Source: an uncultured Clostridia bacterium (GTDB lineage Bacteria > Bacillota > Clostridia > Oscillospirales > Ruminococcaceae). Taken from it: DNA of 13,638 nucleotides. The notes under the pieces were generated by a model. That model searched no databases, had not been told where the DNA came from, and was given only the letters and a program-made list of their open reading frames with translations. The stretch is from the NCBI GenBank assembly GCA_947383835.1, contig CANDEV010000031.1, forward strand, positions 1 to 13,638, given 5' to 3'. Both the position numbers and the translations under genes were made by a program. This document shows, piece by piece, positions 1-5,845 of this stretch (positions within the stretch are counted from its first letter, which is position 1; the number at the start of each line of letters is the position of its first letter).

Positions 1-195
1 TCCCGCTCCAAACAACCTGTCAAAATTTTATTTTTATTATGATTGTTTTGGGAATTGCCCCCATGATACATAATTTGACAGTAACCGATTGCGTACGATG
101 CCGCAAGTAAATTATATACAGTAATTGGAAAACGTCTGCAATTACGCTCTGTAGAATTGCTGTTGAAAATAATTTTAAGTAAATCCAAAAAACTA
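1..195. other. Non-coding left edge, no gene recognised
   Basis: AT-rich sequence with no reading frame that has both a ribosome binding site and a protein-like composition. A 6-bp inverted repeat (138-143 with 155-160, 11-base loop) is the only structure noticed and is not followed by a T run. It may be the upstream flank of the promoter at 196-224 or the remains of a decayed gene. I see no RNA gene here. Confidence 0.5.
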
Positions 196-224
196 TTGAC
201 ATTTATTTATAAATATGATATAAT
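196..224 (+). promoter_or_regulatory. Perfect consensus sigma-A promoter
   Basis: TTGACA at 196-201 and TATAAT at 219-224, separated by exactly 17 bases; the spacer and surroundings are very AT-rich. The start site should be near 231. No open reading frame with a ribosome binding site begins downstream, and no terminator is visible before the second promoter at 396-424. It may drive a longer isoform of the RNA ending at 556, or an RNA I cannot delimit. Confidence 0.7.
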
Positions 225-395
225 AAAATTTATGCATATTAAAACACAGCGACGAATTTTCCTAAATACAGCAAATTATTTCCCCGCTGTTTCTAATTGT
301 AGATATCCCGAAAACGTTATAAATGGCAAATTTAATAATGTACGCCGCCATAATTTGTGCAAGTATACAAATTCCAAAAATCTTGCTAAAACCTG

Positions 396-424
396 TTGAC
401 TACAGAACCAAAATAGGTTATAAT
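396..424 (+). promoter_or_regulatory. Sigma-A promoter of the sRNA candidate
   Basis: TTGACT (396-401), a 17-base spacer and TATAAT (419-424). The first base of the hairpin at 431 lies 7 bases after the -10 box, where transcription should begin. The stretch AGGTTATAAT around the -10 box also occurs at the metG promoter (3186-3195), so this looks like the local form of a strong promoter. Confidence 0.75.
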
Positions 425-430
425 AAATAC

Positions 431-556
431 GATGTTAGAAATCGTCTAATACATTAATTAGTTTAACATCCGTTTTGTTGTCTCCTTTCTTTTGTTCTAC
501 ACATATTTTCTTCATTTTATTTGATTTGCGGCGCACCGATTGCGCCGCCTTTTTTT
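431..556 (+). ncRNA. Candidate small regulatory RNA, C/U-rich, about 126 nt
   Basis: The unit runs from a predicted start site (431) to an intrinsic terminator (528-556) and contains no plausible coding frame. Its 5' end folds into a hairpin: 431-439 pairs with 462-470 (9 bp, one G-U), and above an internal bulge 446-450 pairs with 457-461. Positions 471-527 are nearly free of G and A runs and should be single stranded. Within this stretch CTCCTTTCT (482-490) matches the conserved 3' end of firmicute 16S rRNA (CACCUCCUUUCU), so it could pair with Shine-Dalgarno sequences such as AGAAAGGAG. A stable 5' hairpin, an open C/U-rich seed and a terminator are what is known of several Gram-positive sRNAs. 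That this is one of them is inference, and I do not recognise a named family. On the opposite strand the same stretch would read as a Shine-Dalgarno sequence, but no sensible gene follows it. Confidence 0.55.
528..556 (+). terminator. Intrinsic terminator of the sRNA candidate
   Basis: An 8-bp perfect GC-rich stem (528-535 with 541-548), a 5-base loop and, one base later, seven T residues (550-556). It is the clearest Rho-independent terminator in the window. Confidence 0.85.
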
Positions 557-609
557 ACCCTTTTTAAGCAGTACGGAATTACGTGCTGTTTTTTATTTTC
601 GGCAATATA

Positions 610-646
610 TTACAATTTGGTTACAATAGGTTACAATTCGGTACAC
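610..646 (+). promoter_or_regulatory. Phased TTACAAT direct repeats, putative activator site
   Basis: TTACAAT occurs at 610-616, 621-627 and 631-637, that is with an 11- and a 10-base period, each followed by GG or CGG. A weaker fourth unit, TACAC, begins at 642. The array ends just upstream of the -35 box at 650. Direct repeats of one helical turn abutting the -35 box are typical binding sites of OmpR/PhoB-type response regulators; the Bacillus PhoP box is TTAACA-like with 4-6 base gaps. Which regulator binds here is inference, as none is encoded in the window. Confidence 0.5.
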
Positions 647-649
647 TTC

Positions 650-678
650 TTGACTTTGCCATAAATAAATTCTATACT
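650..678 (+). promoter_or_regulatory. Sigma-A promoter of the lipoprotein operon
   Basis: TTGACT (650-655), 17 bases, TATACT (673-678); predicted start near 685. It sits directly after the phased repeats at 610-646 and 33 bases before the first start codon, leaving a short leader that holds GGAGG at 699-703. Confidence 0.75.
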
Positions 679-710
679 ATAGGTAATGAATTCTTAACGG
701 AGGCAGCATC

Positions 711-1901
711 ATGAAAAGAAAAATTATTTTACTTGCAGTATTATTAACTGTTATTTGTACGTCCTGCAATCTAACTGCCGAACAAACTGTTTCAACAATT
801 TCGGTGGAAACCTCCGAAGCCATAATATCTGAAATTGAAAAACGCGTCGAAACGGAGCAAACAGAAAAAACCGAATTGACTCTGCCCGAAAATATGCGCA
901 TTTTCAACTTTGCAAAGCTTGGCAACCAAAAGGGTGAGTTTATTTCAAAGGGCGGCAGTCAGGGCTTTCTGCTGAACGGCAATATCCTCTGCGCCGCCTG
1001 CCGCATAACAAACAGCGACGGCACTGTGGCAAGCGATTCCATACGCTTCTACAACATTTCCGACGAGACTGTCGAAAAAACAATTCCACTGACCGGCAGT
1101 TACGGCTTTGAGGAATTTATCGGCAGCGGCGAGGGAATTCTCTGCAAGATAAAGCTTTCACACTACCCGTCGCGGAACGGCGTTGTCATGAAAGAATACT
1201 CCGTTATGACCGTGACCCCCGACTACAATTACGAGCTTTCGGAGTTTGACAAACAGACCGCCGCCCTGCCTGAATGGGGACACAATATTTCCAACATCTA
1301 CCTTGACATTTACGACGCGGACAGGGATATAACGCTGATGGAGGGCAGAAGCAGCGAGTGCATTGACGAGATGATCTCAAATTACCGCTACCATGTTTAT
1401 ATGTTCCCAATTGACGAAAACCGTTTTGTGTACCTTACGGGCGGTTATGAATATACGTCCTGCTTTGGTATATACGACTTCCGCACAGATACCGCCGCAG
1501 ACCTTGAAGATACGGAAGATATGAGACCGTTGGGTATACATGGCGGGAAAATTTACTCGGTGTATAAGCCATGGGGCAAAACCGACTCGGACATATACGT
1601 CACCGATATGGAGACCCTTAAAACCGTAAAGGCTATGGACTGTCCGAAAACGCTCAGCGAAAAGGACATGATGTATTATGCAATGCCAGAAAGCGGAGAC
1701 CGTATTATATGTATGTACTCATCATGGGGCAAAGAAATAACGACATTTGTCGGCGTTATAGATCCCGACGGGGAAAACGACACGGTATGGCACGAAATAC
1801 CATATAAAAATGAATTTTATGAACAGATGTATCTGACGGACAGCGGAAATGTTGTTATAATTTCAAGAAATATGGACAAAGCAGTGATAATCGATATTTG
1901 A
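711..1901 (+). CDS. Predicted surface lipoprotein, beta-rich, unknown function
   Basis: A 396-residue protein. The N-terminus is a lipoprotein signal peptide (Lys2, Arg3, Lys4, hydrophobic core 5-16) with the lipidation cysteine at Cys19 in the context CTSC; the -3 position is Cys rather than the usual Leu. A Thr/Ser/Glu-rich linker follows to about residue 60. The remainder has recurring short beta-like stretches such as FLLNGNILCA, RFVYLTGGYE and NVVIISRN, separated by polar turns, which suggests a propeller-like fold, but I cannot assign a family. ATG at 711 is chosen because GGAGG lies 7 bases upstream. The gene is followed after 16 bases by a second lipoprotein gene whose first 30 residues are very similar, so the two form an operon driven from 650-678. 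The coding sequence is clearly GC-richer than the downstream gene. Function is unknown; outer-membrane-leaflet anchoring and extracellular exposure follow from the signal peptide. Confidence 0.8.
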   Translation: MKRKIILLAVLLTVICTSCNLTAEQTVSTISVETSEAIISEIEKRVETEQTEKTELTLPENMRIFNFAKLGNQKGEFISKGGSQGFLLNGNILCAACRITNSDGTVASDSIRFYNISDETVEKTIPLTGSYGFEEFIGSGEGILCKIKLSHYPSRNGVVMKEYSVMTVTPDYNYELSEFDKQTAALPEWGHNISNIYLDIYDADRDITLMEGRSSECIDEMISNYRYHVYMFPIDENRFVYLTGGYEYTSCFGIYDFRTDTAADLEDTEDMRPLGIHGGKIYSVYKPWGKTDSDIYVTDMETLKTVKAMDCPKTLSEKDMMYYAMPESGDRIICMYSSWGKEITTFVGVIDPDGENDTVWHEIPYKNEFYEQMYLTDSGNVVIISRNMDKAVIIDI

Positions 1902-1917
1902 AAGGAACGTAATAAAA

Positions 1918-3081
1918 ATGAAAAGAAGCTTTATTATACCTATAGTATTATCTGCAATTGTTTTAACGTCTTGCAATTTATCAACCGAACAAACCGTATC
2001 AACAACTACGTCGGCAGAAATTACCAATATTACGGAAACACGGCAAGACGCGGCGTCCTCTGAAGCATTACCATTTAAAATAACTGTTTCGGAGAAAGAA
2101 TACCCTGCTGAAATAAAAAGCATAAATTTACCCTCTTTTACTGGAGGAACATATACAAATGAAGATTTGGAAAAGCTGCCCCTTTTTGAAAATCTTACAC
2201 ATCTTAGCATTTATTCTCCTTCCGAAGATATAGATTTAAGTTTGATTAACAATTTAGAAAATATTGAAACACTCTCCTTTTCTGAAACGTCCGATATAAC
2301 GGCTGTGAAAAATAAAAATGTGAAAGAATTACTTTTCTACGACAGCAGTATTGAAGATTTGTCATATATCTTTGAAAACCTCCCGAACTTGAAAAGCTTG
2401 AAATTTATAAACTGCGGACTTGAAAATTTATCTTTCGGCGAGGATATTGCCGCTCTTTCAGGCATAAGCTTTGAAAACTGCAATTTAAATGATACAAATT
2501 TTTTTAAGAATTTGCGGAATTTAAAAACGCTTGTATTTACGGATACAAGCATTTCGGATATTGCTTTTTTATCGGAACTGCAAAATCTAAAAACCCTTTG
2601 CATAAGAAATTCCGGTATTAAAAATGCAGAAACAGTGACATCACTCGCTGATCTTGACGACCTAACTTTATCGGGGAACCCATTGGAAGATGTTTATTAC
2701 CTTTCGGCATTAAAGAATTTGACCGAATTAAATATATCAGGCTGCAATGTTGAAAGCATAGATTTTATTAGTGATATGAAAAACTTGAAAGCTTTTAGTG
2801 CTGATAATAATTCCATTTCAGATATTTCGTCACTAAGTAACTTGGATAATTTGGAAAACCTTTCGCTGGCGGGAAATGAAATAGAAAATATTGACGTTAT
2901 TGCCGAACTCAAAACCATAGAATACTGCAATGTATCGGGAAATAATATCGGAAATATTTCCGTTTTGGGAAATTCGGAAACATTAAAATATGTCAACCCA
3001 TACGGAAATCTATTAAGCGATGAGGAAATGGCTGAATTTATTGAAAATTACCCCGAAATTAAAATTGTCTGCGGAGAATAA
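1918..3081 (+). CDS. Leucine-rich-repeat lipoprotein
   Basis: A 387-residue protein with a lipoprotein signal peptide: MKR, hydrophobic 5-16, canonical lipobox LTSC with Cys19. After a Thr/Glu/Ser-rich linker (about 20-50), residues about 70-370 are roughly ten leucine-rich repeats of about 22 residues. The clearest copies read like LSNLDNLENLSLAGNEIENI, the SDS22/internalin type in which each repeat makes one turn of a solenoid used for protein binding. A short cap (SDEEMAEFIENYP) closes the C-terminus. AAAGGAA precedes the ATG by a few bases, and the start lies 16 bases after the previous stop, so translation is probably coupled. The residues around the lipid site (TSCNL, then EQTVST) match the upstream lipoprotein at both protein and DNA level, while the mature domain is unrelated and markedly AT-rich. 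Likely role: surface binding or sensing; ligand unknown. Confidence 0.85.
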   Translation: MKRSFIIPIVLSAIVLTSCNLSTEQTVSTTTSAEITNITETRQDAASSEALPFKITVSEKEYPAEIKSINLPSFTGGTYTNEDLEKLPLFENLTHLSIYSPSEDIDLSLINNLENIETLSFSETSDITAVKNKNVKELLFYDSSIEDLSYIFENLPNLKSLKFINCGLENLSFGEDIAALSGISFENCNLNDTNFFKNLRNLKTLVFTDTSISDIAFLSELQNLKTLCIRNSGIKNAETVTSLADLDDLTLSGNPLEDVYYLSALKNLTELNISGCNVESIDFISDMKNLKAFSADNNSISDISSLSNLDNLENLSLAGNEIENIDVIAELKTIEYCNVSGNNIGNISVLGNSETLKYVNPYGNLLSDEEMAEFIENYPEIKIVCGE

Positions 3082-3166
3082 GCAGTGAATGTACTGCGGC
3101 GAGTGTACCAATAAAATTTACTTTTTAATGCCCCCAAAGGGCGTGTGAGAAAATTATATCCCCTAT

Positions 3167-3195
3167 TTGACAAAACCCCAATTTTAGGTTATAAT
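3167..3195 (+). promoter_or_regulatory. Perfect consensus promoter of metG
   Basis: TTGACA (3167-3172), 17 bases, TATAAT (3190-3195). Start near 3202 gives a leader of about 60 bases, too short for a T-box riboswitch, and none of the T-box elements is visible. Confidence 0.8.
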
Positions 3196-3207
3196 ATAAA
3201 GAAACAC

Positions 3208-3224
3208 AGGCAGGCTTCCTGCCT
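3208..3224 (+). promoter_or_regulatory. Hairpin near the 5' end of the metG leader
   Basis: AGGCAGG (3208-3214) pairs perfectly with CCTGCCT (3218-3224) around a 3-base loop, starting about 6 bases from the predicted transcript start. There is no T run after it, so it is not a terminator. A role in protecting the mRNA 5' end is a guess. Confidence 0.45.
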
Positions 3225-3261
3225 CAAAATATCCAAATCTCTAATAGCGGAGGAAATTAAA

Positions 3262-5211
3262 ATGTCAAACAAAACCTTTTACATCACCACCCCGATCTAC
3301 TACCCCTCGGGAAATCCCCATATCGGTCACTGCTATACAAGCGTTGCCTGCGACTCTATCGCAAGATACAAGCGTATGCAGGGCTATGACGTAATGTTCC
3401 TCACAGGTACGGACGAGCACGGTCAGAAAATCGAGGAAAAGGCTGCCGAAAAAGGTGTTACCCCACAGCAGTATGTTGATGAAATTGTTGCAATTTTCAA
3501 AAACCTTTGGTCATATATGAATATTAGCTACGACCGATATATACGCACTACAGACGATTACCATGTTGAAGCGGTGCAGAAAATTTTCAAGGCTTTGTAC
3601 GACAAAGGCTACATCTATAAGGGCGAGTACAAGGGCAAGTACTGCACCCCCTGCGAAAGCTTTTGGACGGAATCCCAGCTTGACGAAAACGGCTGCTGCC
3701 CCGAATGTCACCGCGAGGTAAAGGAGGCTAAGGAGGAAGCGTACTTCCTTAAAATGTCCCCCTTTGCGGAACGTATAGAAAAGCTGCTTTTGGAGACCGA
3801 TTATCTCCGTCCCAAGACACGTGCGCAGGAGCTTGTAAACAATTTTATCAAGCCGGGACTTGAAGACCTGTGCGTATCACGGACAACCTTTAAATGGGGC
3901 ATACCCGTCACCTTTGACGAAAAGCACGTTGTCTATGTTTGGATAGACGCGCTTTCCAACTATATAACCGCTTTGGGGTACGAAAATTCCTCCCACAGCG
4001 ATTATGAAAAATACTGGCCTGCGGACGTTCACATGGTTGCAAAGGACATCATGCGTTTCCACGCCATAATCTGGCCCGCAATGCTTATGGCTCTTGATCT
4101 GCCCCTGCCGAAGCACCTTGCCGTACACGGCTGGATAACCTTTAACGGTCAGAAGATGAGCAAGTCCCTCGGCAATGTTATAGACCCCTTTGTTTTGGGC
4201 GAACGCTACGGCGCGGACTCTATCCGCTACCACATTCTCCGCGAAATGGCTCTCGGTTCGGACAGCTCTTTCTCCAACAAAATTATGATAGACCGTATCA
4301 ATTCCGACCTTGCCAACGATCTGGGCAACCTTGTTTCCCGCACCGTTGCAATGGTTATCAAGTATTTTGACGGTACGCTCCCCGCCGATAGAGAAGCGGA
4401 CGGTCTTGACAATGAACTTATCTCCATGGCGGAAGGTCTCCGTACCAACGTTGACAAATATATTGACGAGACCCAGCTAAACAACGCTCTCGCGGAGATT
4501 TTCAAGGTCATCAGCCGTGCAAACAAATATATCGACGAGACCGCGCCTTGGGTTTTAGCTAAGGACGAGAGCAAAAAGGCTCGTTTAGCAACAGTCCTCT
4601 ACAATCTGTTGGAAAGCATACGCATTTCAACAACTCTGCTTTCCTGCTTTATGCCCTCAACAATGCCTAAGGTCTGGGAGCAGATAGGCGCTGACGAGAG
4701 CCTTATCACATATGAAAATGCAGGAAAATTCGGCGTACTTCCTGCCAATGTTACCGTTAAAAAGGGAGAGGTACTGTTCCCCCGTCTCGACATTGACAAG
4801 GAGACCGAGGAGCTTAACGCCATACTTTTGAAAAACGCTCCCGCCCAAACCGAGGACGCGGACAAGGCAAATCTTACGCCGATTTCCGACACTATAAACA
4901 TTGAAGATTTCGGCAAGGTTGACTTGCGCGTTGCGGAGGTAAAGTCCTGCGAGAAAGTACCCAAAGCGAAAAAGCTTTTGTGTCTGCAATTGGACGACGG
5001 CTTCGGCACACGTCAGGTAGTTTCGGGAATTGCCAAATGGTACGCTCCCGAAGATTTAGTGGGCAAAAAGATCATCGTTGTTGCGAACCTTGCCCCCGCG
5101 AAGCTGTGCGGAGTTGAAAGTCAGGGCATGATAGTTGCCGCCGACGTTGGCGAGGACGCTCGGGTTATTTTTGTTGACAAGGATATTCCAAACGGGTCAA
5201 AGCTTAGATAA
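3262..5211 (+). CDS. metG: Methionyl-tRNA synthetase
   Basis: Charges tRNA-Met with methionine in the cytoplasm, feeding both initiation and elongation. The 649-residue product has the class I signature HIGH at 20-23 and KMSKS at 298-302. One zinc knuckle is formed by Cys128, Cys131, Cys146 and Cys149, the single-zinc arrangement of Bacillus-type enzymes. The anticodon-binding helical domain spans about 370-520. A C-terminal OB-fold tRNA-binding domain of the Trbp111 type covers about 540-649 and contains DLRVAEV and the conserved GVESQGM. The frame is open upstream to an ATG at 3145, but that start lies upstream of the promoter; ATG at 3262 has GGAGG 8 bases before it and begins exactly at the family's usual N-terminus, so it is preferred. 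The last 58 bases of the gene and flank recur after the next gene (5570-5627). A small zinc-ribbon gene follows after 22 bases and is probably cotranscribed. Confidence 0.97.
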   Translation: MSNKTFYITTPIYYPSGNPHIGHCYTSVACDSIARYKRMQGYDVMFLTGTDEHGQKIEEKAAEKGVTPQQYVDEIVAIFKNLWSYMNISYDRYIRTTDDYHVEAVQKIFKALYDKGYIYKGEYKGKYCTPCESFWTESQLDENGCCPECHREVKEAKEEAYFLKMSPFAERIEKLLLETDYLRPKTRAQELVNNFIKPGLEDLCVSRTTFKWGIPVTFDEKHVVYVWIDALSNYITALGYENSSHSDYEKYWPADVHMVAKDIMRFHAIIWPAMLMALDLPLPKHLAVHGWITFNGQKMSKSLGNVIDPFVLGERYGADSIRYHILREMALGSDSSFSNKIMIDRINSDLANDLGNLVSRTVAMVIKYFDGTLPADREADGLDNELISMAEGLRTNVDKYIDETQLNNALAEIFKVISRANKYIDETAPWVLAKDESKKARLATVLYNLLESIRISTTLLSCFMPSTMPKVWEQIGADESLITYENAGKFGVLPANVTVKKGEVLFPRLDIDKETEELNAILLKNAPAQTEDADKANLTPISDTINIEDFGKVDLRVAEVKSCEKVPKAKKLLCLQLDDGFGTRQVVSGIAKWYAPEDLVGKKIIVVANLAPAKLCGVESQGMIVAADVGEDARVIFVDKDIPNGSKLR

Positions 5212-5216
5212 TTAAT
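5159..5216 (+). repeat. Direct repeat copy 1: metG 3' end
   Basis: 58 bases covering the last codons of metG, its stop (5209-5211) and five more bases. They recur at 5570-5627, offset by 411 bases, with a single mismatch (A at 5190, C at 5601). The mismatch is in the third position of a Pro codon and is therefore synonymous. Confidence 0.95.
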
Positions 5217-5233
5217 TTTTGAGGATATTGATT

Positions 5234-5557
5234 ATGTACTATACTTGTCCAATATGCGGGTATAATCTTCTTGACGAACCGCCGTATATTGATGGATATA
5301 TCCCATCGCATAATATTTGCGATTGCTGCGGCGCTGAATTTGGATTAGACGACTGTACGCAAAGTCAAATTGAAAAAAATCGTAAAAAATGGATCGAGGA
5401 AGGCTGCCAATGGTTTAACACAAAAAATAAGCCTGAAAATTGGGATCCCGATTTTACCAAACTGACCCCTGCCGAAAGACAGCGTGTCGAACAGGCAGAG
5501 CAAGAGCTTGAAAACGGCGAATTCCTCACACATGACGAGGTTTGGAAAGATATTTGA
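5234..5557 (+). CDS. Small cysteine-rich zinc-ribbon-like protein
   Basis: A 107-residue cytoplasmic protein without signal peptide. Residues 1-35 look like a zinc ribbon: Cys5-Pro-Ile-Cys8-Gly, then Cys29-Asp-Cys31-Cys32-Gly, giving two CxxC knuckles plus one extra Cys. This resembles small firmicute proteins annotated as CPCC or cysteine-rich hypothetical proteins, for which no firm function is known. A middle part rich in Lys and Trp (about 45-70, WIEEGCQWFNTKNKPENW) follows. The last 30 residues are a charged amphipathic helix ending in ENGEFLTHDEVWKDI, a tail that recalls the C-termini of many type II antitoxins; that likeness is from memory and is inference. ATG at 5234 has GAGG 9 bases upstream; an in-frame TTG at 5219 would add five residues and would lie on the binding site. 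The gene lies entirely between the two metG-tail repeats, which suggests it was inserted after metG. No promoter of its own is evident. Confidence 0.8.
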   Translation: MYYTCPICGYNLLDEPPYIDGYIPSHNICDCCGAEFGLDDCTQSQIEKNRKKWIEEGCQWFNTKNKPENWDPDFTKLTPAERQRVEQAEQELENGEFLTHDEVWKDI

Positions 5558-5569
5558 TATTAATACTAA

Positions 5570-5627
5570 CTCGGGTTATTTTTGTTGACAAGGATATTCC
5601 CAACGGGTCAAAGCTTAGATAATTAAT
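5570..5627 (+). repeat. Direct repeat copy 2: displaced metG tail
   Basis: Second copy of the metG 3' end (57 of 58 bases identical to 5159-5216), lying 12 bases after the stop of the small zinc-ribbon gene. It has no start or ribosome binding site and is not expressed as protein; it is a fragment. Its one difference is silent in the metG frame, which fits an origin from a functional metG allele. Confidence 0.93.
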
Positions 5628-5661
5628 AATTTTTATAGCAATCCAAATAATAAACGCCAAC

Positions 5662-5735
5662 TGTAGGGCGGGGGCTTGCTCCCGCCTTGTTGCAGCGAAT
5701 ATGTTTGAAAGGCGGGAGCAAGCCCCCGCCCTACA
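5662..5735. repeat. Long perfect palindrome, REP/MITE-like
   Basis: 27-bp perfect inverted arms (5662-5688 and 5709-5735) around a 20-base loop. The arms are GC-rich, built on TGTAGGGCGGGGGCTTGC and its complement, in otherwise AT-rich intergenic DNA. This size and symmetry suit a small non-autonomous palindromic repeat. A run of five T after the right arm means it might also slow or end transcription from metG. Whether it is multicopy cannot be seen here. Confidence 0.8.
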
Positions 5736-5797
5736 AATTTTTGTTTGATAGCAACATATGTAAAGCATTAATCCCATATAGCCATTTTTAAACATTA

Positions 5798-5838
5798 AAA
5801 GCTGTCCGTATCCCAATGATACGGACAGCTTTATTTTT
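5798..5838. terminator. Bidirectional intrinsic terminator
   Basis: A 13-bp perfect stem (5800-5812 with 5818-5830) and a 5-base loop. T-rich sequence (TTTATTTTT) follows on the plus strand and the A run at 5797-5800 gives Us on the minus strand. It lies 8 bases past the stop of the minus-strand galactosidase gene and downstream of the metG unit, so it can serve both converging units. Confidence 0.85.
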
Positions 5839-5845
5839 CATTACA

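Noticed and set aside
157..399. 80-codon plus-strand open frame
   Set aside because: No ribosome binding site, it spans a perfect promoter (196-224), and the composition is that of random AT-rich sequence.
435..515. 26-codon minus-strand frame beginning MKKICVEQKK opposite the sRNA candidate
   Set aside because: No Shine-Dalgarno before its ATG and no minus-strand promoter seen. The plus-strand promoter, hairpin and terminator explain the region better. It remains the main alternative reading.
3202..3261. Possible T-box or other riboswitch in the metG leader
   Set aside because: The leader is only about 60 bases with one simple hairpin; no T-box sequence, specifier loop or terminator.
5635..5754. 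7-bp direct repeat ATAGCAA (5635-5641, 5748-5754) as a target duplication around the palindrome
   Set aside because: It lies 20 and 12 bases away from the palindrome ends, so it does not abut the element; likely chance in AT-rich DNA.
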